Positions 1 to 8,980 of a stretch of 64,000 nucleotides of DNA are shown piece by piece. The stretch comes from Vibrio hibernica (GTDB taxonomy: Bacteria > Pseudomonadota > Gammaproteobacteria > Enterobacterales > Vibrionaceae): NCBI RefSeq assembly GCF_015223435.1, contig NZ_VHKO01000011.1:16829-80828 (forward strand). Reading direction: 5' to 3'. The notes under the pieces were generated by a model. The model searched no databases and was not told the origin of the DNA. It saw only the letters and a program-made list of their open reading frames with translations. The first letter of the stretch is position 1. Every line of letters starts with the position of its first letter. Both the position numbers and the translations under genes were made by a program.

Positions 1-224
1 CCAATGCCGGCGGTATACCCGATATTATTGAGCATGAGAAATCTGGCCTTTTATGTGAAGCGGGTAATTCTCAACAACTTGCTCAATGCATCGATCGCGT
101 AGAAAATGATAAAGCACTGCGTCTTCAGCTACAAAAAGGTGGTAAAGAAAAGCTAAAGCAGTTTGATATCGCTTATACCGCTTCTTTGTACAAAGATATC
201 TATACCCAAGTTGCAACCAAATAA
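1..224 (+). CDS. GT-B glycosyltransferase family 4, C-terminal fragment
   Basis: The frame is open from the window edge (codons begin at base 3) and ends in TAA at 222-224, so only about 73 C-terminal residues are visible. They start with NAGGIPDIIEHEKSGLLCE, the typical nucleotide-sugar binding region of group 1 (GT4) glycosyltransferases, where the conserved glutamate contacts the donor. The gene lies 16 nt before coaD, a usual border of Vibrio LPS-core loci, so a role in LPS core or O-antigen assembly is inferred. The acceptor and sugar cannot be told from this fragment. Confidence 0.8.
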   Translation, partial: NAGGIPDIIEHEKSGLLCEAGNSQQLAQCIDRVENDKALRLQLQKGGKEKLKQFDIAYTASLYKDIYTQVATK

Positions 225-240
225 TATAAATGGATAGAGC

Positions 241-747
241 ATGACTAAACTAACCACTAAAGCGATTTATCCTGGTACGTTTGATCCGATCACTAATGGG
301 CATTTTGATTTAATCAAACGCAGTGCTCGCTTGTTTGATCATGTCATTGTTGCCATTGCAGAAAGCCCAAGTAAAAATACCATGTTTAATCTGCAAGAAC
401 GGGTTGATATGGTGACAGAAGTGACTAAACATCTAAAGAACGTCACTGTTATTGGATTTTCCGGCTTACTGGTGGATTTTGCCAGGCAGCAAAAAACCGA
501 TATTTTAATTCGTGGGCTTCGTACCACTATTGATTATGAGTACGAATTTGGCTTAACCAGCATGTATAAAAAGCTCATGCCAGAACTAGAAAGCGTCTTC
601 TTGACCCCAACCGAAGAGTTCGCCTTTTTATCCTCGACGATTGTGCGAGAAGTTGCGATCCATGGTGGTGATGTTAAACAGTTTCTTCATTCGTATGTCG
701 CTCAAAAAATCAAAAGTAAACTCTCACAAAAAGATAGATATCTATGA
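241..747 (+). CDS. coaD: phosphopantetheine adenylyltransferase
   Basis: CoaD transfers AMP from ATP to 4'-phosphopantetheine, giving dephospho-CoA, the fourth step of coenzyme A synthesis in the cytoplasm. The 168-residue product has the nucleotidyltransferase signature [12 protein letters not shown] near residues 10-21, with the TNGH form of the (H/T)xGH motif, and the second conserved segment FLSSTIVRE near residue 130. E. coli CoaD is 159 aa, so the length is normal. The ATG is the first in frame after the upstream glycosyltransferase stop. The gene overlaps the next by 4 nt (ATGA), implying translational coupling with a sugar-transferase gene of unrelated function, as is common for coaD in LPS-core loci. 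Confidence 0.96.
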   Translation: MTKLTTKAIYPGTFDPITNGHFDLIKRSARLFDHVIVAIAESPSKNTMFNLQERVDMVTEVTKHLKNVTVIGFSGLLVDFARQQKTDILIRGLRTTIDYEYEFGLTSMYKKLMPELESVFLTPTEEFAFLSSTIVREVAIHGGDVKQFLHSYVAQKIKSKLSQKDRYL

Positions 748-1787
748 AATTTTCTAAACAGATCAAATCATTAGATAGAAGAATAGCTACGTTAAGAAAA
801 TATTCTTCCACGATTAATAAACTATATAATCATATTTTAAATATTAATATTAATCATAGTTTTCATTCGGAAGTACAAAAAAATAAATTAGCAGAGAATG
901 CAAACCAATCAATAAATAAGCTATTAGAACCAACAAAAATTCTAAGAAACAATAATAACATCCCTAAAATCATTTGGATTTTTTGGGATTCAGGTTTCGA
1001 TAATGCACCAGATGTTGTGCACAAAAGTGTGTATTCTTGGAAAGAAATGAATCCTGATTATGAAGTAAAATTATTGAGCAATGACAATCTTGATAAATAC
1101 CTAGATTTTGATTTCAACTGTATGTTTTATCTATCAAGTATACATTGCTTACCTGCCATAAAGTCAGATATTTTACGTCTATATCTTTTAAGTAAGTATG
1201 GTGGCGTTTGGGCTGATGCGACTACTTTTTGCTTACAGCCTTTATCTTTTTGGTTAAAAGAAGCTTCTAGCTATTGTGGTTTATTCACCTTCAGGCATAA
1301 ATACAATAACACTCGTCCAATTGAAGTCTGGTTTATCGCCTCCTCCAAAGCTTCCCCTATTATTAATAATACATTAGCAAAAATCGTAGATTATATTTTC
1401 AAATCAAGGGAATATTCTTTGTTTATATCTGGAAAGCTATCGCTTATCAGTAATACTTTGATAGGAGATGATGTACCTCAAAACTCACAAACTATAATCA
1501 ATGCTGAAAAACTAGGATTTATGCCTTACTTCTCTACTGGTTATTTCTTTTATGAATCTCTGGAAGAGCATTTGTCTTCTGAAAAACTGTCTATTTTTTT
1601 GCGTTCAACCAATGATATAAAAATCACAAATAATCATGCTTTAACAAAAGATGATTTTAATATTTTTTCTCATTCATTAGTTTCCAAACAAACTTATACC
1701 AACAGCTATATGGAAAGTGCTCTATATAAAACACGATTGCAGTATCTATACTCTCAACTTGAATCAAAAAGTGATGTAAAATGTTAA
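744..1787 (+). CDS. DXD-type glycosyltransferase (capsular/LPS sugar transferase, GT32-like)
   Basis: This 347-residue protein carries [12 protein letters not shown] near residue 73, the opening strand of the Gly_transf_sug/Caps_synth group, then [20 protein letters not shown] near residues 140-160. The DxT/DAD-like acidic motif after GGVW is the metal and UDP-sugar site of these GT-A enzymes. No signal peptide or membrane segment is seen, so it should act on the cytoplasmic face of the inner membrane. It starts inside the coaD stop (ATGA) and overlaps the next gene by 7 nt, so all three are probably co-translated. It is visibly more AT-rich than coaD or mutM, as expected of variable surface-polysaccharide genes. 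The sugar and acceptor are unknown. Confidence 0.75.
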   Translation: MKFSKQIKSLDRRIATLRKYSSTINKLYNHILNININHSFHSEVQKNKLAENANQSINKLLEPTKILRNNNNIPKIIWIFWDSGFDNAPDVVHKSVYSWKEMNPDYEVKLLSNDNLDKYLDFDFNCMFYLSSIHCLPAIKSDILRLYLLSKYGGVWADATTFCLQPLSFWLKEASSYCGLFTFRHKYNNTRPIEVWFIASSKASPIINNTLAKIVDYIFKSREYSLFISGKLSLISNTLIGDDVPQNSQTIINAEKLGFMPYFSTGYFFYESLEEHLSSEKLSIFLRSTNDIKITNNHALTKDDFNIFSHSLVSKQTYTNSYMESALYKTRLQYLYSQLESKSDVKC

Positions 1788-2389
1788 CTTTATTCGACAA
1801 AAACTACTTATCTAAAGGTAATGCTCGATTATGCTATTACCACCCCATAAACAAAGATCTCTGTTTGAAAATTAATAAACCAAATATGAAAATAGATCAA
1901 AATCAATCTGAGTTTATTTATCTACAGTACTTTAATTGGAAAATTGCAAAATTTAATGATTCAAACTCAATCCTTCCAATTTACCATGGGAAAACAAAAA
2001 CAAATTTAGGCGATGCTTTAATTTATGATGTAATTACTGATTACAATGGTAAAAAGTCGAAATCATTAGCTTTCTACTACGCAAATAAAATGTTAACAAA
2101 GGAACAGGTTGAACATATAATTCGCACTCTTGCTCTAAAATCAATACAACAAAACATACTTATATATGATGCAAACATGTCTAATATTTTAATGCAAAAA
2201 AAAGCGGATGGGAGCTTAGAAGCAAGGCTTATTGATGGCTTTTCCGCTAGGCGAGTTGGTTTGAAAATGATTTTCCGTTGCTTATCTAAATCTCTAACTC
2301 GAAGAAAAACAAAAAAATCTTTCGATCTCCTCCTTTTTCGTCTTGAAAATTATACTAAAGAAAGAGATCCTGGTTTTTTAAATCTGTAG
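1781..2389 (+). CDS. YrbL-PhoP_reg family protein, kinase-like fold
   Basis: The 202-residue product resembles E. coli YrbL over its length: a small N-terminal lobe with GNARLCYYHPINKDLCLKI, then SILPIYHGKTKTNLGDALIYDV. Its C-terminal lobe has YDANMSNIL and LIDGF, which read like the catalytic loop and the DFG-equivalent of protein-kinase-fold enzymes such as WaaP and RIO kinases. YrbL is known only as a PhoP-regulated gene of unclear function. Here the gene overlaps a surface-sugar glycosyltransferase by 7 nt, so phosphorylation of an LPS core sugar is an attractive but unproven idea. The DNA is very AT-rich. Catalytic activity cannot be confirmed because the usual HxD is replaced by YDA. 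Confidence 0.7.
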   Translation: MLTLFDKNYLSKGNARLCYYHPINKDLCLKINKPNMKIDQNQSEFIYLQYFNWKIAKFNDSNSILPIYHGKTKTNLGDALIYDVITDYNGKKSKSLAFYYANKMLTKEQVEHIIRTLALKSIQQNILIYDANMSNILMQKKADGSLEARLIDGFSARRVGLKMIFRCLSKSLTRRKTKKSFDLLLFRLENYTKERDPGFLNL

Positions 2390-2417
2390 CGTTTTCATCA
2401 TATTGAGCTTAATAAAC

Positions 2418-3233
2418 CTAATTTAGCTTCTGACAACTCTCACAATAAAAACTATTTCTTTGCCCGATTTTCTCTTCACTAATCAAGGTAGAGCAAATAG
2501 GGCAAGGTTTTCCTGCTTTACCGTACACTTGCAATTCTTGTGCAAAATATCCTGGTTTGCCATCGACTTGATTAAAATCTTTTAATGTCGTGCCACCTTG
2601 TTCAATAGCGCGAGCCAGTACTTTCTTAATCTCTGCGACTAATACTGTTATTTGTTTTAACGTGAGTTGATTAGCCAGTGTTTTAGGGTGAATCTTAGCG
2701 CAGAACAAAGATTCACTGGCGTAGATGTTACCGACACCCACCACCATTTTATTATCCATAATGAATTGTTTCGCCACCATCTTCTTATTGCGCGACTTCT
2801 CAAACAAATATTCGGGATTAAACTCTTCCGTTAAAGGCTCTGGGCCAAGATGCGCCATGACATGATGCTCTGTGCCTTTTTCACACCACAGCCAAGCACC
2901 AAAACGACGAGGATCGTGATATCGCAAAACTTTGCCATTATCTAAGATGAGATCTACATGATCATGCTTGTTGGGTTCAATAAAAGAGTCTAATACTCGC
3001 AGATTACCCGACATGCCTAAATGAATGATTGCGCAGCCTTGGTCCGTTTCTATGATGAGATATTTAGCACGGCGAGAAATAGTAAGAATACGTTGCCCTT
3101 GCAGTAAAAGGATCTCTTCTGGCACCGGCCAGCGTAATTTAGGTTGGCGAACTTGGATCGTTTTAATTGTTTGGCCTAAAAGATGCGGGGTGATCCCCAT
3201 TCGGCTGACTTCTACTTCTGGTAGTTCGGGCAT
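2418..3233 (-). CDS. mutM: formamidopyrimidine-DNA glycosylase
   Basis: MutM (Fpg) excises 8-oxoguanine and formamidopyrimidines and cuts the abasic site by beta,delta-elimination. The start at 3233 is chosen because the product then begins [11 protein letters not shown]. After Met removal the N-terminal proline is the Schiff-base nucleophile and the next glutamate is catalytic, so the longer in-frame extension to 3350 would inactivate the enzyme. The C-terminus holds the zinc finger CPIC...CESC (about residues 244-265). The 271 residues compare with 269 in E. coli. The gene faces the YrbL-like gene and lies downstream of rpmB-rpmG in the order seen in many gammaproteobacteria, but a repeat and a terminator separate it from rpmG. 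Confidence 0.96.
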   Translation of the reverse strand: MPELPEVEVSRMGITPHLLGQTIKTIQVRQPKLRWPVPEEILLLQGQRILTISRRAKYLIIETDQGCAIIHLGMSGNLRVLDSFIEPNKHDHVDLILDNGKVLRYHDPRRFGAWLWCEKGTEHHVMAHLGPEPLTEEFNPEYLFEKSRNKKMVAKQFIMDNKMVVGVGNIYASESLFCAKIHPKTLANQLTLKQITVLVAEIKKVLARAIEQGGTTLKDFNQVDGKPGYFAQELQVYGKAGKPCPICSTLISEEKIGQRNSFYCESCQKLN

Positions 3234-3361
3234 AAATCGTCCTGAGTGTGCTTGTGTGGCTGGAAGATTATACGGGAAAATGGTTGCGAAATCCGAGTGC
3301 GCTTCGCTTCGTGTTGCGAGTAAAACAAGAAAAATGAATGTGTAACTCAAAACAACACGTC

Positions 3362-3476
3362 GTCATTCCGTACATGAGCCTAAGCGAAGAAGATACGGAA
3401 TCTCCTACAGCATGTTGAGACTCAAATAGTTGAAGGAGATCCTGAACTGCGCTCCTTCGTCGCTTTTCAGGATGAC
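3362..3476. repeat. dispersed intergenic double-hairpin element, copy A
   Basis: A 115-bp element begins GTCAT and ends ATGAC. It holds two facing hairpins: ATTCCGTA (3365-3372) pairs with TACGGAAT (3394-3401), and ATCCTGAA (3439-3446) pairs with TTCAGGAT (3466-3473). Each outer arm starts from GTCAT and each inner arm is followed by CTCC (or preceded by GGAG), so the two halves are inverted copies of one unit with different stem sequences. It fills the gap between mutM and rpmG. The rest of that gap (3234-3361 and 3477-3606) shows no gene. Confidence 0.8.
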
Positions 3477-3606
3477 TCCATCCTTATCATTTTAATCTGA
3501 TCCGAGCAACGAGAACTGTAACGGTTGAATAACGTAAACGCTTTTCGGCTCTCGAGCGAAGCGTTCCTGTAACTCGGCTTTATTTTTTACTATTCGAGAA
3601 ACGAAA

Positions 3607-3638
3607 AAAACCCAGTCTACCGAAGTAGTCTGGGTTTT
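3607..3638 (-). terminator. Rho-independent terminator of rpmB-rpmG with UUCG loop
   Basis: Read on the minus strand, a 14-bp stem with one A:A mismatch closes a C(UUCG)G tetraloop, an unusually stable loop, and runs into a stretch of seven T. It lies 25 nt after the rpmG stop, so it should end the ribosomal-protein transcript before mutM. Confidence 0.85.
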
Positions 3639-3662
3639 AATTTTTAAAAAAGTTAAGATCAA

Positions 3663-3830
3663 TTACTTGATTTTAGCTTCTTTGTACATAACGTGCTGGC
3701 GAACTACTGGATCAAATTTCTTGATCTCAAATTTACCTGGCATGTTACGTTTGTTTTTGTCAGTTGTGTAGAAGTGACCAGTTCCAGCAGATGATACTAG
3801 ACGGATTTTCTCACGAATGCCTTTAGCCAT
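3663..3830 (-). CDS. rpmG: 50S ribosomal protein L33
   Basis: The 55-residue product starts [20 protein letters not shown] and ends [16 protein letters not shown], matching L33, a small protein of the large subunit near the E site. The length equals that of E. coli L33. No CxxC pair is present, so this is the zinc-free (C-minus) form. The stop is TAA at 3663-3665 and the ATG is at 3828-3830, 13 nt after the rpmB stop, so the two genes form one transcript. Confidence 0.96.
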   Translation of the reverse strand: MAKGIREKIRLVSSAGTGHFYTTDKNKRNMPGKFEIKKFDPVVRQHVMYKEAKIK

Positions 3831-3843
3831 TGTTCAATTCCTC

Positions 3844-4080
3844 TTATACGTTCTCGCCACGAGCACGGACATCAACAAGAACAGCATCGATGCCTTTCTT
3901 ATCAATAATACGCATACCCTTAGCAGTTAGACGTAGTTTAACAAAGCGTTTTTCGCTTTCTACCCAAAAACGGTGAGTTTGTAGGTTCGGCAGAAAACGA
4001 CGCTTGGTAGCATTTCGTGCGTGTGAACGGTTATTACCCGCTACAGGACGCTTACCAGTTACTTGGCATACTCGGGACAT
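3844..4080 (-). CDS. rpmB: 50S ribosomal protein L28
   Basis: Starting at the ATG at 4078-4080 the product is 78 residues and begins [20 protein letters not shown], as in L28 of E. coli (78 aa). An in-frame ATG five codons upstream would add residues not found in the family. L28 is a structural protein of the 50S subunit. It is first in a two-gene operon with rpmG, read from a strong promoter about 95 nt upstream. Confidence 0.97.
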   Translation of the reverse strand: MSRVCQVTGKRPVAGNNRSHARNATKRRFLPNLQTHRFWVESEKRFVKLRLTAKGMRIIDKKGIDAVLVDVRARGENV

Positions 4081-4170
4081 GAATGTCTTCTCCAAATCGT
4101 TTCAGCTCGATATCACCTTGGGGCAAAAACCGCTATGGAAAAACCATACCAAGGCTATCAAAGGTCGCGC

Positions 4171-4199
4171 ATTATACTAACTTGAGTTGCATTGCTCAA
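4171..4199 (-). promoter_or_regulatory. sigma-70 promoter of rpmB-rpmG
   Basis: On the minus strand TTGAGC (4194-4199) and a perfect TATAAT (4171-4176) are separated by exactly 17 nt and followed by a GC-rich discriminator, GCGCGACC. Such discriminators are typical of stringently controlled ribosomal promoters. The rest of the 4081-4404 gap holds no gene I can support. It includes some A/T runs near 4225-4270 without a clear hairpin. Confidence 0.8.
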
Positions 4200-4404
4200 G
4201 ACCTGTACGGATCCTTTTCAGGAAAAACGCGATCTTTTTTTGAACAGGGCAGTTTTTTAAACGCTTTTTTGTATTAGAACAAAGAGCTGAATCAGGTTCT
4301 AAAAAATAGTGGCGGCATTGTAGCAGTTTTTCTCGGACTCACAAGAGAAAAGACCATCTAATTTTCCCACTCAAGTGTAATTTAAATTATTCTCCTTTTT
4401 ATCT

Positions 4405-5079
4405 TCACATTAATCCCCTTTCAGCAAACGATACAACTTCGCCATCACCAATAACAAAATGATCGAGAATACGAATATCCACCAGAGCGAGTGCATTGAC
4501 TAACCGTTTAGTAATTCGCTCATCAGCATTACTTGGTTCTGCAATTCCCGAGGGATGGTTATGAGCTAAAATTAAAGCCGCTGCATTATAATGTATCGCT
4601 TGTTTCACTATTTCTCTTGGATAAACAGAAGCGGCATCAATTGTACCTTCAAACATGATCTCCCCATGAATAACTCGATGCTGATTATCGAGAAACAAAA
4701 CATAAAAAGCTTCTCGATGCCGATCTCGTAATACGCTGCTTAAATATTGCTTAGTACTTTCTGGGCTGGTGAGCGCATCCCCTCTTTTCATCGTTTCAGC
4801 TAAGTAACGCTTTGTCATTTCAACCACGGCTTGCAGTTGAGTATATTTAGCCGGCCCTAACCCTTTATGTGCACAAAAATCCGTTTGAGTTGATGATAAC
4901 AATGCTCTTAATGAACCAAATTTTTTTAACAAATAATCGGCGAGTTCAATGGCATTCATTCCTTGTAAGCCGGTGCGCAGGAAAATAGCGAGTAATTCAG
5001 CATCTGAAAGTGATTCGGCGCCACGAGCGAGGAGCTTTTCTCTTGGACGAGACTCTTGGGGCAGTAGCTTTAATGACAT
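4405..5079 (-). CDS. radC: RadC/YicR family JAMM-domain protein
   Basis: The 224-residue protein has an N-terminal helix-hairpin-helix region (about residues 20-85, including [10 protein letters not shown]) and a C-terminal JAB1/MPN-like domain with [15 protein letters not shown] near residues 172-186, the HxH-x7-S-x2-D metal signature. RadC was once linked to DNA repair, but its biochemical role is unsettled. The gene is divergent from coaBC and close to the rpmBG operon, the same neighbourhood as E. coli yicR. The ATG at 5079 gives the usual MSLKLLP-type start. Nothing appears broken. Confidence 0.93.
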   Translation of the reverse strand: MSLKLLPQESRPREKLLARGAESLSDAELLAIFLRTGLQGMNAIELADYLLKKFGSLRALLSSTQTDFCAHKGLGPAKYTQLQAVVEMTKRYLAETMKRGDALTSPESTKQYLSSVLRDRHREAFYVLFLDNQHRVIHGEIMFEGTIDAASVYPREIVKQAIHYNAAALILAHNHPSGIAEPSNADERITKRLVNALALVDIRILDHFVIGDGEVVSFAERGLM

Positions 5080-5272
5080 AAAAGTAATCTATAAAGGAAA
5101 AGATAACCGGATAAAAGCAGCCTGTATGAACAGATACAAACACAATCTATGGATTCATACCTTTAATCTTAAAAATGAAGCTAAGTTGCACTATTATCAA
5201 AATGAATGAGAGTAAGCGCATACCTATCACATCAAATTATATATGATTATTTTATAAACTTAACGAGAAATT

Positions 5273-5307
5273 ATAGGTTTTGTGCAACACCATTTCACAA
5301 AACCTAT
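5273..5307. repeat. perfect 12-bp inverted repeat upstream of coaBC
   Basis: ATAGGTTTTGTG (5273-5284) and CACAAAACCTAT (5296-5307) pair perfectly over 12 bp around an 11-nt loop. The repeat ends 37 nt before the chosen coaBC start. No T-run follows on either strand, so it is not a plain terminator. It could be an operator or a leader hairpin in the radC-coaBC divergent region (5080-5344), where nothing else was recognised. Confidence 0.7.
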
Positions 5308-5344
5308 GGTAAAGTTGGCTTAGATTTTATCGATGAGAATGGCT

Positions 5345-6604
5345 ATGTCAGATCTAAATATTACCGACCCGACGACTACAACACCGCAACCCTCAATAAT
5401 CCAAACTCTAACTGGAAAAAACATTCTATTAGGGATCAGCGGTGGTATCGCAGCTTACAAATGCGCGGATCTAACTCGTCGCTTAATCGAGCGCGGCGCA
5501 CAAGTTCAAGTGGTCATGACGCCTGCAGCCAAAGAATTCATCACGCCTTTAACGATGCAAGCGGTCTCTGGTAAACCGGTATCGATGAGTTTATTAGATC
5601 CTGCAGCAGAAGCCTCAATGGGGCATATTGAACTGGCAAAATGGGCAGATTTAATCTTACTTGCCCCTGCAACTGCCGATCTGATCGCTCGTCTACGATC
5701 TGGCATGGGCAATGATTTACTTTCTACTCTCATTTTAGCGTCTGATGCTCCAGTTGCAGTAGCGCCAGCGATGAATCAACAAATGTATGCCAACACCGCC
5801 ACCCAAGAAAATATCAATGCGCTAAGTCAACGTGGCATGATGATGTGGGGGCCAGCTGCAGGGCAACAAGCCTGTGGTGATGTAGGTTATGGGCGGATGC
5901 TAGAACCCATGCAACTGGTTGGTTTATGCGAGCAGTTTTTCGGACCAAAACCCCTTAGCGGAATAAGCATTGCAATAACGGCTGGGCCAACACGCGAAGC
6001 CATTGATCCGGTGCGTTATATTTCAAACCATAGTTCGGGCAAGATGGGCTTTGCCATTGCGCAAGCTGCCGCACAAATGGGTGCACAAGTAACGTTAATT
6101 AGTGGCCCGGTTTCACTGGCTACACCAAATAATATCAATCGAATTAATGTTGATAGTGCTCAATCGATGTTTCAAGCTTCCATGCAACAAGCCACGACTC
6201 ATCAAGTTTTTATTGGCTGTGCTGCCGTGGCGGATTATCGACCAAGCCAAGTCGCGGATCAAAAAATCAAGAAAACCAGTGATAATGATGAGATGGTCAT
6301 TACCATGGTAAAAAACCCAGACATTGTGGCATCGGTTGCTGCGCTTAAAGAAAATCGTCCATTTACCGTCGGGTTTGCAGCAGAAACACAAGATGTCGAG
6401 CGTTATGCACGTGGGAAACTTACTCGAAAAAATCTAGATATGATTTGCGCTAATGATGTATCACAGCAAGGTTTAGGGTTTAATAGTGATGACAATGCTC
6501 TGCATGTTTATTGGCAAGATGGTGATAAAGAGCTTGCCGTTACCAATAAGCTACAATTGGCTCAGCAATTGCTGAATATTATTGCAGAACGATTTCAGCG
6601 TTAA
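5345..6604 (+). CDS. coaBC: bifunctional phosphopantothenoylcysteine decarboxylase / phosphopantothenate-cysteine ligase
   Basis: CoaBC makes 4'-phosphopantetheine: CoaB joins cysteine to phosphopantothenate using CTP and CoaC decarboxylates the product with FMN. The N-terminal flavodoxin-like half has [13 protein letters not shown], the catalytic His in [18 protein letters not shown], and the substrate-flap cysteine in [10 protein letters not shown]. The CoaB half has [25 protein letters not shown] and KNPDIVA. Three in-frame ATGs (5333, 5339, 5345) compete. The last has the best spacing from GAGA and gives 419 residues with a 20-odd residue N-terminal extension. The gene sits in the coaBC-dut-slmA order of gammaproteobacteria. 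Confidence 0.95.
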   Translation: MSDLNITDPTTTTPQPSIIQTLTGKNILLGISGGIAAYKCADLTRRLIERGAQVQVVMTPAAKEFITPLTMQAVSGKPVSMSLLDPAAEASMGHIELAKWADLILLAPATADLIARLRSGMGNDLLSTLILASDAPVAVAPAMNQQMYANTATQENINALSQRGMMMWGPAAGQQACGDVGYGRMLEPMQLVGLCEQFFGPKPLSGISIAITAGPTREAIDPVRYISNHSSGKMGFAIAQAAAQMGAQVTLISGPVSLATPNNINRINVDSAQSMFQASMQQATTHQVFIGCAAVADYRPSQVADQKIKKTSDNDEMVITMVKNPDIVASVAALKENRPFTVGFAAETQDVERYARGKLTRKNLDMICANDVSQQGLGFNSDDNALHVYWQDGDKELAVTNKLQLAQQLLNIIAERFQR

Positions 6605-6675
6605 ATTACCACATAAGCCAACATTGTTATCACTTACTTTTATTACTCATTCTTTTACAGATAGAGCTGAATATT

Positions 6676-7131
6676 ATGAAAAAAATTGATTTAAAAATCC
6701 TTGATCGCCGCATCGGCAAACAATTCCCACTTCCTGCTTATGCCACTGAAGGCTCTGCAGGCTTAGATTTACGAGCTTGTTTAGATGACGCGCTGACGGT
6801 TGAACCAGGCCAAACTCATTTAGTACCAACCGGTCTTGCGATTCATATTGGCGATCCCAGTTTAGCGGCCACCATTTTACCGCGTTCAGGTTTAGGGCAT
6901 AAGCACGGTATTGTATTGGGCAATCTCGTGGGTTTAATTGACTCTGACTACCAAGGCCAATTGATGGTTTCAGTGTGGAATAGAGGTCAAGATACCTTTA
7001 CTATTGAGCCGGGCGATCGTATTGCTCAGTTAATGTTTGTTCCTGTAATCCAAGCTGAATTTAATCTGGTTGAAGATTTTAATGAAAGTGATCGTGGAGA
7101 AGGCGGTTTCGGACATTCAGGGAAAAGCTAA
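6676..7131 (+). CDS. dut: deoxyuridine 5'-triphosphate nucleotidohydrolase
   Basis: Dut hydrolyses dUTP to dUMP and pyrophosphate, keeping uracil out of DNA and feeding dTMP synthesis. All five motifs of trimeric dUTPases are in order: [44 protein letters not shown] and the C-terminal [11 protein letters not shown] arm that closes over the active site. The 151 residues equal the E. coli length. The gene is 71 nt after coaBC and 43 nt before slmA, consistent with one operon. Confidence 0.97.
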   Translation: MKKIDLKILDRRIGKQFPLPAYATEGSAGLDLRACLDDALTVEPGQTHLVPTGLAIHIGDPSLAATILPRSGLGHKHGIVLGNLVGLIDSDYQGQLMVSVWNRGQDTFTIEPGDRIAQLMFVPVIQAEFNLVEDFNESDRGEGGFGHSGKS

Positions 7132-7174
7132 CCGCTTATTCGCTTTAAACCAAATAATCAAAGGAAATCGCCCC

Positions 7175-7765
7175 ATGGCTGGCCCTAAAAAACACAATCG
7201 CCGCGAAGAGATTTTACAAGCATTAGCTCAAATGTTGGAATCAACCGATGGCGCTTCACGCATTACTACCGCGAAATTAGCTAAACGAGTCGGTGTATCG
7301 GAGGCGGCGCTATATCGTCACTTTCCGAGTAAAGCGAGAATGTTTGAAGGTTTGATCGAGTTTATCGAAGATGCGCTCTTGTCTCGTATCAACCGTATTC
7401 TCGATGAAGAAAAAGACACGCTTAAACGTATCCGTTTGGTTCTACAATTATTACTCGCCTTTGCCGAACGTAACCCTGGATTGTCTCGCATCATGTCTGG
7501 CCATGCTCTCATGTTTGAAAATGAGCGTCTGCGCAGTCGTATTAATCAGTTATTTGATCGAATTGAAGCGCAAATCCGTCAAGTATTACGCGAACGCCAA
7601 CTGCGAGAAGGCAAAAGCTTTCCGGTTAGTGAATCGATTCTCGCCGCTCAATTACTCGGTCAAGTCGAAGGCAGCTTAAATCGCTTTGTTCGTTCTGATT
7701 TTAAGTATCAGCCAATGGAGAATTTTGAACAATATTGGGAATTATTAAGAGCGCAGATAGAGTAA
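7175..7765 (+). CDS. slmA: nucleoid occlusion factor SlmA (TetR family)
   Basis: SlmA binds SBS sites on the chromosome and blocks FtsZ polymerisation over the nucleoid. The start at 7175 gives [20 protein letters not shown], as in known SlmA proteins, and has AAAGGAAA ahead of it. A longer in-frame extension into dut is not conserved. The product has 196 residues (198 in E. coli), with the TetR-type helix-turn-helix at about 30-55 ([20 protein letters not shown]) and an all-helical C-terminal dimer and FtsZ-binding domain. Only 4 nt separate it from the acyltransferase gene. Confidence 0.96.
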   Translation: MAGPKKHNRREEILQALAQMLESTDGASRITTAKLAKRVGVSEAALYRHFPSKARMFEGLIEFIEDALLSRINRILDEEKDTLKRIRLVLQLLLAFAERNPGLSRIMSGHALMFENERLRSRINQLFDRIEAQIRQVLRERQLREGKSFPVSESILAAQLLGQVEGSLNRFVRSDFKYQPMENFEQYWELLRAQIE

Positions 7766-7769
7766 TAGC

Positions 7770-8741
7770 ATGATCGATAAAAAAACATCATCTCAATCCG
7801 AATCTTTAGTGAACTTCATTCCTCCGAAGTTTTCACTGTCTTTATTGCACCCTAAATACTGGGGAGTATGGTTAGGCTTTGGTGCGCTAGCATTACTAGT
7901 CAATATTTTACCTTACCGTATTCAATTCTGGCTTGGCCGAGGATTGGGCTTCCTTGCCATGTTCGTCGCCAAAAAGCGGGTTCATATTGCTCGTCGAAAT
8001 TTGGATCTATGCTTTCCCGATCTAAGCAATACACGTCGCGATCACATTGTTAAAGAAAACTTCAAAAATACTGGCTTTGCGCTGTTTGAAAGTGCCATTG
8101 CTTGGTTTTGGCCCAACTGGCGCTTGAGACGTATCGTGGGGTTTCACCATGTCAATCGTTTAACCAAATTTGAAGATGAAGGCCGAGGAACATTGATCTG
8201 TGGCGTGCACGCGTTAAACGTAGAACTTACCGCCCGCTGCTGTTCGCTATTCTCGCCTGGCTATGGCGTGTATCGACCACATGATAATCCAGCTTACAAC
8301 TATATTCAGCATTGGGGTCGTACTCGCTTTGGTAACATTATGGTCGATCGTAAAGACGTCAAAGGAATGCTAAAAGTTCTGCGTAAAGGCAAGAAACTGT
8401 TTTATCTTCCTGATCATGATTATGGCTCAAAGAATGCGGTTTTTGTTCCTTTATTTGCCGTCGATGAAGCCAGCACCACCATGGGAACGAGTGTATTAGT
8501 TGATGCCAGTAAATGCGCCGTTCTACCCGTTTCTTGCTTTAGAACTGGCTTTCGTTATGACTTTCGTATTGAACAAGATATTAGTCATCAATTTCCGCGT
8601 CGCGATACTGAAGGTGCTGCGCGCGTGATGAATCAAGTGGTTGAGAAACTCATTTTACGTGGCGGCGATCAATGGATGTGGGTGCATAAACGCTTTAAAA
8701 GTATGCCCGATGGGAAAAATAAAGGCATTCGCTACAAGTAA
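7770..8741 (+). CDS. lpxL: lipid A biosynthesis late acyltransferase, LpxL type
   Basis: Late acyltransferases add a secondary acyl chain from acyl-ACP to Kdo2-lipid IVA at the inner membrane. The 323-residue protein has one N-terminal hydrophobic segment (about residues 30-65), then RRNLDLCFP, the HX4E catalytic motif in GVHALNVE, FYLPDHDYGSKNAVFVPLF, and QWMWVHKRFK near the end. The PDHDYG(S/P)KN stretch fits LpxL/LpxP better than LpxM. The position right after slmA matches my recollection of V. cholerae. Chain length and site cannot be read from the sequence, so LpxL is a family-level call. Confidence 0.85.
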   Translation: MIDKKTSSQSESLVNFIPPKFSLSLLHPKYWGVWLGFGALALLVNILPYRIQFWLGRGLGFLAMFVAKKRVHIARRNLDLCFPDLSNTRRDHIVKENFKNTGFALFESAIAWFWPNWRLRRIVGFHHVNRLTKFEDEGRGTLICGVHALNVELTARCCSLFSPGYGVYRPHDNPAYNYIQHWGRTRFGNIMVDRKDVKGMLKVLRKGKKLFYLPDHDYGSKNAVFVPLFAVDEASTTMGTSVLVDASKCAVLPVSCFRTGFRYDFRIEQDISHQFPRRDTEGAARVMNQVVEKLILRGGDQWMWVHKRFKSMPDGKNKGIRYK

Positions 8742-8782
8742 CATCAAAATAGAAATGCCTTACTTTCGAGAGCACATAAGTC

Positions 8783-8897
8783 GTCATCCTGAAAAGCGAC
8801 GAAGGAGCGCAGTTCAGGATCTCCTGCAACAATTTGAAACTCAAAGCGTGGTAGGTGATTCCATATCCTCTTAGTTAAAACTCATATATGGAATGAC
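8783..8897. repeat. dispersed intergenic double-hairpin element, copy B
   Basis: This copy is 115 bp like copy A and also runs from GTCAT to ATGAC. Its left stem is ATCCTGAA (8786-8793) with TTCAGGAT (8813-8820). Its right stem is ATTCCATAT (8858-8866) with ATATGGAAT (8886-8894). The left half matches the inverted right half of copy A closely, including the loop GCGACGAAGGAGCGCAG. It fills most of the lpxL-recG gap. Confidence 0.8.
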
Positions 8898-8980
8898 GAT
8901 TATTTTTCTAATCTTCATCTTTTTAAGTAACGAAAAACGAACCATTCAAGTATGAGAAGCGTTATACGTTCGGAGAGCCA

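Noticed and set aside
3025..3345. Plus-strand open frame opposite mutM
   Set aside because: It is a shadow of mutM on the other strand with no plausible product.
3234..3350. N-terminal extension of MutM to 3350
   Set aside because: MutM needs its proline directly after the initiator Met. The extension would block the active site.
5206..5574. Plus-strand open frame overlapping the coaBC start
   Set aside because: It covers the inverted repeat and the coaBC N-terminus in another frame, and no family similarity is seen.
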